This document shows positions 57,934-64,000 of a DNA stretch of 64,000 nt, one piece after another. This DNA comes from Pagrus major (lineage: Eukaryota > Chordata > Actinopteri > Spariformes > Sparidae), in NCBI RefSeq assembly GCF_040436345.1, contig NC_133221.1:33669089-33733088 (forward strand). The letters run 5' to 3'. Position 1 is the first letter of the stretch; each line of letters opens with the position of its first letter. A program made the position numbers and the translations under genes. The notes under the pieces were generated by a model, which searched no databases, was not told where the DNA came from, and saw only the letters and a program-made list of their open reading frames with translations.

Positions 57934-58491
57934 GAGCTGCAAAATCAAAATGGTCCCAAGAAGAGGCACACCACATGTAAAGTAACACAAAGTGAAAACA
58001 CAGTAGATGTCGCGCACCAAGGAAGGGATGCACCCTCAGCCAAGACTGCACGTACTGTCCCTCAGTCCACTGGCAGTGGGCACAACATGCAAAGCCATTG
58101 TCATAAGGATGCTAGATTAGAACAGGCTGCAGAGAAAGCAACAAACCATGCGTCAGCTGGGTTTCAGCTTCAGGGGGAGCAGGAAGAAGTGGTCAACAAT
58201 GACACTGAGATACAGAACTTGGTCAGTGAAGAAGCTGATGGCACCAATCAAAACAATGATATGGACAGGAACATAAACCCTGTCAGTGGGGAATGTGACA
58301 ACATTGTTGGTGTTGTAGAGCACAGTAGCAACCAGAGCTGGAACAAGAGAGCCTCTCAGGGGGCAGCCTGTGCTTCCACATCACTACAGCAGCAGTATGA
58401 CGAGCTGGCGCAAGAGGAGGAGATCTCTCAAATGAAGGCCAAACTCAGACTGACTGAAGCAGTTCTCAAAAACCTGCACTCCTCATTATGA
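57934..58491 (+). CDS. Unidentified protein, last coding exon
   Basis: Starts after acceptor tttgtatttcctccag (57933) in phase 0, matching the preceding exon, and runs 185 codons to TGA at 58489-58491. The text is low-complexity and polar: ELQNQNGPKKRHTTCKV, acidic Asn/Glu-rich repeats (VSEEADGTNQNNDMDRN), then a C-terminal helix QQQYDELAQEEEISQMKAKL plus RLTEAVLKNLHSSL with heptad spacing, probably a short coiled coil. With the previous exon it would give about 373 residues. The intron between them holds a hAT remnant and a LINE remnant. Function unknown; the coiled-coil end suggests a protein-interaction role. Confidence 0.72.
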   Translation, partial: ELQNQNGPKKRHTTCKVTQSENTVDVAHQGRDAPSAKTARTVPQSTGSGHNMQSHCHKDARLEQAAEKATNHASAGFQLQGEQEEVVNNDTEIQNLVSEEADGTNQNNDMDRNINPVSGECDNIVGVVEHSSNQSWNKRASQGAACASTSLQQQYDELAQEEEISQMKAKLRLTEAVLKNLHSSL

Positions 58492-59790
58492 CAGCTCAGT
58501 ACAGCAGTAATGATGCTTTAGTTTCCCCCAAATTACTATCATGGTAAATTCTTTAGAAAGCATTTAAAATTGGGTTCATATCATCAAAGTGCTGAGGTCA
58601 CTCAGTCAGTACCTCTGTACAGTCATGGATGGGATATGAATAACCGAGCTGACAGCGACATTGCAGTGTAACTTTAAACCTTATTCTCCAGCCGAGGCTG
58701 GATAATCAACAATCAACATAGGCTGCAATATCCAGATAAATCTTCCATATCTGCATCCTGATGCATCTTACAATCAAAAATATTTGCACACCTCTAGTAA
58801 AGATGTCTTGGTGACCAGATATCTTGAAAACTAGTAGTCACATTTTGTTGATTTTTACTCCAGACAATGACTATTATTGCTTTGTCTTTTTTTGTGATCA
58901 GGTATTATCAGGATTATTTGTAAGAGAAGGGGAAGCATCATCACAGTTGCACAAGTGGCGCATGGCATATACTGTTGCTTTCTGACCCTTGACTTTCCCC
59001 CTGGGGCCGTCAACAGGCCAACAACCAAATTTTACTTGTGGCTTGTTAAGGTTCTATTAATAGCAAAATGGTCACTTTGTTAAGAATACGCCAATTATTT
59101 ATCTTTGCACTCCTTTAACATCGTCAGACTCACAACTGACTGTTAAAGAAATTAAGAAAAAAAAGCCTTCTCAGCAGAACCAGACATGGGTTAGGGTTAG
59201 ATGCGAGTGGAAGCCCCTTAAGCCTGGAGCCTCTAGCATGCAGCATCACTTGAAGATATGTATGAGACTTTATGAGGCTTTGAAGGAGTGTTATTTTGGT
59301 AGGTTTTTCTGCTTTTAAACCATTATTTAAGTATCATTAATATCTATGACTATCTTAAGAAATGATTGCTATAATGACACCATTACATGTAGATTAGTGT
59401 ATCATTTTTGCTTTTTTGTAATGGGATGCCTCTTTCTCCCAAGCCCATTTTTTTCCTTCATTGAGTGAATCCTCTCCTGGAGTTTTCATGAACATATGTC
59501 TTGTACTCTGCTTACTTTTTATGAAAGTGCCTGAAAACAGTTGCCCCTATGTTGTATTGCTGACTAAACCAGGAGACAGGTTGGGACCTGTGACAGCCTA
59601 AATGCCTGATAAAGCTGCTCCCTTCAGCCTTCTTGTCAGTTCAGTTTTTGGATTTAATTGTTTTAGATTTAGCTCACAGCTACATGCTTGTGCCTCTGTT
59701 CAAATATAATTTTTCATGTTTAACATAGACATTCACTTTTTTTTCAGTTACTGCAAATATCTATGTTTACAATAAAGAAATGAGTGTGTG
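58492..59790 (+). other. Probable 3' UTR of the unidentified gene
   Basis: Follows the stop codon without an obvious splice donor-acceptor pair and ends at the polyadenylation signal at 59771. No other coding frame or repeat family recognised. Confidence 0.5.
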
Positions 59791-59812
59791 TACAGTGTTG
59801 TGAGTTTGTGCT
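59771..59812 (+). terminator. Polyadenylation site
   Basis: AATAAA at 59771-59776 followed within 20 bases by a strong GT-rich element (gtgtgtgtacagtgttgtga). This is the best polyadenylation site after the last coding exon. Confidence 0.65.
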
Positions 59813-60059
59813 CATTTAATGAAGGATTCAGCATATCTCCCAGATGATCTGCATCCACCTGCTGCTGACACTCATAGACAGTGTGTTAAATAATTTATAT
59901 TGTAAAGAATCTAAAATCTCCTGTATTTTTGAATGAGGTTAAGGAAAGGATGTGTCACTGTTTGTCTTTTGGTAATTTAATCAGCTGCATATTTGTTTGG
60001 AAAATTCACACACTAGACAAAATTGCAGTGTGATTGCTAAAAGTTGTTACATATGGAAG

Positions 60060-60420
60060 AATTATCCTATCTTTATTCAAGAGCGTAGATTTTCAGTTTG
60101 AGAGCATGATTTCATTCCTTTTTAAGTGACACAGCTCCTTCTCGTGCTCAGATTTATTCTCCTCATGCTCACATTTTGTGCTCGCACTGAGATGTTTGCT
60201 GCTTTCTTTCAAAATGTGTGCTTGAACTCAAAAATCACATGCTTGTGCTCACACATCTTCTTGCACACACAAATTTAGCTCGCAATCAAATATGTCCTGT
60301 GCGCGCTCAGATCTAAAGTCTGTGCTCAAACCTAATGTGCACGCACTCAGAACAAGCACCTCCTCTCCGGTTGAGGAGTCTGCTCAGACTCAAGGCTGTC
60401 CCTCCCTGCTCTCAAAATAT
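60060..60420. repeat. Quasi-repeat rich in tgctca/gtgctc words
   Basis: Around a dozen spaced copies of gtgctca, tgctcac or ctcagat-like words occur, e.g. cgtgctcagattt, catgctcacattt, cttgtgctcacac. Ends gagagca (60101) and tgctctc (60408) are inverted. I recognise it as a dispersed fish repeat but cannot name it. Confidence 0.5.
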
Positions 60421-60442
60421 TGTGTTTCACCAGCCAATAGGG

Positions 60443-60772
60443 GACAGCTAGAGTGTGGACCCATCAAATGAAGGATGCCGCTTTGGGTGCCTTCCTTCGC
60501 ACTTTTTGTGAGTGCTCCGTAGGGGCGGGTATATGGTCTGTTTGTAAAACTGCTTCTCTCAAAATACATCAATTTACCATATTAGCCAGCTATTTGAATC
60601 ATCACCTATTTAAGACGCCAGCATATGTATGTATAATTAATCTTAAGTAATCCTAAAAAGAGTTATCGTAGTTTAGATTTTTATACCCACCCCTACGGAG
60701 CACTCAAAAAAAGTGCGAAGGAACGCACCCAAGGCGGCATCCATCATTTGATGGGTCCACACTCTAGCTGTC
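60443..60772. mobile_element. MITE-like element with 90-bp inverted repeats
   Basis: The left arm 60443-60534 (gacagctagagtgtggaccc ... gtaggggcgggtatat) and right arm 60682-60772 are near-perfect reverse complements with about six differences. They enclose about 147 bp. No coding capacity, so it is a foldback or MITE-type element. A target duplication was not recognised. Confidence 0.88.
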
Positions 60773-61881
60773 TCCCTTAGATCGATTTCAGTAGCTCTGT
60801 TTCCTCTGTATGGTACGGCTCAGCACGCGTCAACTATTCTCACTTTTGGTAGGTTGGCAGGTGCTTTTCTCAATTTCCTTTTACACTGAAGTTAGTGTCC
60901 CCTTGATGTAGGAGGGATTCTTAGCTGATTGTCATAGCAATGCCGTGATCATCTTCAACACAAGACAAACACAGGAACAATAGAGGACATCAAAGGATGA
61001 TGTTAATGATTGTCATCATTTGGCTGTTTGTCAAATCCAGGAGGCCAAAACGGCTGACGTCTAGACTAGACTGCTGAAAAAAACAGGAGACTTGGGAAAT
61101 CATACATGAGCACGCAGATGGCGGGACGACTACTGGTTGCTCTGTATCACGCAAGTCAGTCAATCAGTGGCCTGCAGTGTTTTCAAGTATCAAGTATGGG
61201 CTTAGCTCATTTGGGACCTTAACCGAGGTGAAACCAAGCACATTTTTTTTGCAATTGGAAAACCACAAAAGAGTCTCCAAGCAAGTCAAGTTGAGTCGAG
61301 CCATACTATGCAGTTGAAATGAGGCAAATGAGCTTGAATGAAAGGGTTGTTCTCGGTGTTGGACAAGGGTTTCCACTATAGCAAGAATTATCAGAGGACA
61401 GAATCTAAACTTGAAAAATATGATTTAATTTAAAAAATCATAAATACACTTGGTAAAAAACTAGAGCCACACAAACTTACCCCAACGTTTGAAACTTTAA
61501 CACCTCACACGGATGTGCAATCACCACAGTTCGTGTCCTATGCAAATATTTGTATCATTGTTTCTATTATTTTGTCCACCTGTCTAATATAGTTCAACAA
61601 AAACTCAACGTTATAAACTTCATGAAGGGAAGACTTATTGTAGGACTGTTGTATCAGCTTTAGGTGGACCTGGTGTATATCCTGTTACAAGCACAGTAGG
61701 AGCACAGCAGAACAAGTCCATCCCCAGTGACAGAATGTAAAATCATCTGATATGAGCTGTGGATGAGATTTGACTGGGAAACAGTAAGGAGTGGAGGGAG
61801 GAAACCTCGGTGCTGTGGTCCTCCCACCTGATGCCTGACTATAAGACTGCAGGTCTCCTGAAGTCAGTCCACACAGACAGG
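60773..61881. promoter_or_regulatory. igf3: igf3 upstream region
   Basis: Sequence between the MITE and the igf3 start codon. It includes fragments of a dispersed repeat (about 60800-61380). The last 200 bases before the ATG probably hold the promoter and 5' UTR; no clear TATA box was seen. Confidence 0.4.
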
Positions 61882-61926
61882 ATGCGCTGCTTATGCTGCC
61901 CCTCTGCCAGGCCACAGACACTGAAG
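61882..61926 (+). CDS. igf3: igf3 coding exon 1
   Basis: ATG 61882 opens MRCLCCPSARPQTLK and ends at donor CTGAAG|GTAAGA in phase 0. IGF precursors usually have such a short N-terminal exon before the exon with the signal-peptide core. It is assigned by position, phase match with the exon at 62954, and a Cys-rich start that I associate with fish IGF3; on its own it would be too short to call. Confidence 0.72.
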
Positions 61927-62953
61927 GTAAGACTGTTGATTTCTGCTCAACTGGGACTGAGAATTTGCTGATGCAGCGTTGCAGTGTGGGCAACTAACTT
62001 CTCATCGTAGAGTTGAAATTATTTCTTGATTGTAATTGAACCAGTTAGTTTTAGCTGAAAAATTTCTGCTCTTCTCGATGTCCTGGCTAGTAACGCTTTT
62101 TTCTTTTTTCTATTGTCTCAAGTAAATGCCTAGAATTCTAGAGAGAAACTGATTTGTTACTGTTAATTCATGGGAAGCTTCTTCTGATAATAGTTAATAT
62201 TAAGAAAATTTCAATTGGAATACTTTTTATTAGTAGTAGCAGTAGTAGTATTAGACATAGTGCACAGCAGGTCAGCTGAACGTGCAAAAATGTGAAATTT
62301 GTCTGCAGATAAATGTTTAATTCAGCATATACTGAGACTAAAGTTTTCAACAGTAAATGAACAATAAATTAATATTCAGTTGAATTTAAATGCAGTGGTG
62401 CTTTTATCAAATCAGAACTTGTCCAGGAAACATCCTAGGAAATTATTAAGAAACTACGGAGCCTTAAAAAAATGATAACTTCACCTCTTGGTAAACTGAG
62501 CAGAAGAGCTGCAATGATTAGTTGATCGAAAAAGAATTAATTGCCAACTCTTATATTAATCCATTGATTGTTGAAAAACATTAACATTAGTTGGTTCCAG
62601 CTACTCTAAACTGATGATTTGCTGCTTTTATTTGTCATTTATGACAGTAAATGAAGAGTCTTGTGGTTTTAGACTGTTGGTTGGACAAAAAAAAGCAATT
62701 CAAAGATGACACATTCGGCTCTGGGAAAATGAGATGATAGCGACATGCAACAAACCAAACCAAGGCAGTCAACGTTTATGGTTGGCACTTTTAAACCCCT
62801 CAGACACCAGGGCACCCTGAGTACACCAGTTTAATTTTGTTTTGACTAGAGATTTGGACACAAAAAATATCAAGATATAATCAGTGTTGGAGGCTGAGGT
62901 TGTAGGTTGTGTTAACGTTTTGTATTGACAGTTTTTCACCTCTTCGTCTTCAG

Positions 62954-63098
62954 GTGTTGTGTGCTCGGATGTGTATGTTCTACTCTGTAATGTGTCTGGC
63001 AGGCTGGCCTCTCTCCTCAGAGGCAGCCAGACTGCGCTGTGGTTCTGATCTCCTCAGTGACCTCATATTTGTGTGTGGGGATCGTGGAATCTATTTAG
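62954..63098 (+). CDS. igf3: igf3 coding exon 2: signal core and B domain
   Basis: IGF3 is a secreted insulin-like growth factor of teleosts, expressed mainly in gonads, acting through the IGF1 receptor on germ-cell development. Acceptor cttcgtcttcag, donor TTTAG|GTAAGC, 145 bases, phase 0 in and phase 1 out, the usual phase at the end of the IGF B domain. After a hydrophobic signal core (MCMFYSVMCLAGWPL, SSEA) comes the B domain RLRCGSDLLSDLIFVCGDRG then IYLG. The two B-chain cysteines (residues 44 and 56 of the joined frame) and the FVCGDRG motif are intact. IGF1 and IGF2 start their B domain with ETLCG; the divergent RLRCGSDLLSD start points to IGF3. C, A, D and E domains lie beyond the window. 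Confidence 0.88.
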
Positions 63099-64000
63099 GT
63101 AAGCCTATATTCATGTTATCCACTGTTTTTACATAAATATCTAATGTCACCAACGAAGCTGTCTATGAGATAGAGAGGTGGAAAAATGTGGCATTATAAG
63201 ATAAGATAAGACATGACTGTATTGATCCCTTACTGGGGAAAGTCACCTTTTTTGGCAGAAATGGAAAGGTCAGGAAATCACAGACATCACTGGCATTCAT
63301 CCTTTGCAAGTAAATGAATACAAATACAATCTTCAGATATAAATATAGAATGTGCAATGAACATATAGAGCCGGACAGTGACTTTAAATTGGCATTGGAA
63401 AATAGGTTTTGCAACCTGACCTAAAGAAGAAAACCATGGCATTGAAACAATAGTACAAACAAGTATTGGAACTAAAAAGAAAAGGTCTACTGAAAAATAA
63501 AATACAGTTATTAAAACTATCTTATTTTGATATTTTTTGCATTGTAATGTGCTTTTCAGAGACAATCTTCTCATTTTTTTGTCATGTCTGTCAATTTTCT
63601 GTGAGATTTTTTTACACTGCCATTTTCTTTTTAAGTGCTATTGTTTTTTAATATCTATTCTCTGTCTCCATTTTGGTGTGGAGAGGAGGGTTTTGAGTAG
63701 AATGGGGCAATAAGAGGGTGATTTCCATATAATTACCTGAACCCAACATCCGCTCTGAAGCCTGACATGACACACACACATACAGCAATAGCTTCCGCAA
63801 GGTTATCTGAAACACCCTAACCCCAAGTTTGTTAAAGGGACGGTGAAATGTTTGCCCAAAAATTAGAATTCAATTATTATCTACTTACCCCCATGCCGAA
63901 ATCAGGTGAAGTTTCATAGTCCACAAAACATGTCTGGAGCTTCACAGTAAAATAGTGCTGCAGCATTCTGCTAAACAACTGAAGAAGATGGTCACTTGTT
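63099..64000 (+). other. igf3: igf3 intron after B-domain exon
   Basis: Starts with a strong donor (gtaagc). No A-domain exon (expected Cys-Cys motif) was found before the window ends. It holds a LINE 3' tail near 63198-63247. Confidence 0.5.
63198..63247 (-). mobile_element. LINE 3' tail remnant
   Basis: Plus strand gataagataagacatgactg then tattgatcccttactgggga is the reverse complement of a frequent fish LINE 3' end (TGGGGAAAxT..GGGATCAATAAAGT followed by TCTTA repeats). Only the tail remains. Confidence 0.5.

Overview
This window is nuclear DNA from a teleost fish, probably a percomorph. Coding sequence is sparse and split by introns with GT/AG junctions. The repeats are typical fish families, and one gene reads as igf3, an insulin-like growth factor known from teleosts. 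There are no bacterial operons, ribosome binding sites, CRISPR arrays, rRNA genes or genuine tRNA genes. All calls come from reading the sequence; no database search was possible.

Layout of host genes. (1) igsf21, minus strand: the signal-peptide exon (20464-20527) and the first Ig-domain exon (1067-1179) are separated by a 19.3 kb first intron packed with transposons; the rest of the gene lies beyond position 1. (2) A complete DNase I-family gene, minus strand, with eight coding exons between 37075 and 32026. They join in phase to a 324-residue secreted nuclease with all family catalytic residues and a hydrophobic C-terminal tail. (3) An unidentified plus-strand gene with exons 55470-56033 and 57934-58491 and a good polyadenylation site at 59771. 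(4) igf3, plus strand, with its first two coding exons (61882-61926 and 62954-63098) at the right edge. The four genes have no shared operon-like logic and are simply neighbours.

Mobile DNA dominates. The most striking element is a structurally complete Ty3/Gypsy chromovirus (44421-50116). Its 567-bp LTRs look identical by eye, its target-site duplication is GACAC, and gag and a pol with protease, RT, RNase H, integrase and chromodomain are open. It looks very young. An L1-type LINE (15746-20042) has a 15-bp target-site duplication but large internal deletions and a YADN in place of YADD. Also present are two solo LTRs with 5-bp duplications (one carrying a nested terminal-inverted-repeat element), two non-autonomous hAT elements with perfect 8-bp duplications, further BED-finger hAT remnants, a deleted Tc1/mariner copy, an L2-like LINE, three tRNA-derived SINEs, several LINE and gypsy fossils, and three sizeable palindromes or long inverted repeats.

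No clearly new biological system was found. The points most worth checking are the young chromovirus with its very short 5' leader and no canonical frameshift heptamer, the tailed DNase, the unidentified two-exon gene, and the isolated CCAAT/NRF1/X-box promoter-like block at 43.57-43.89 kb.
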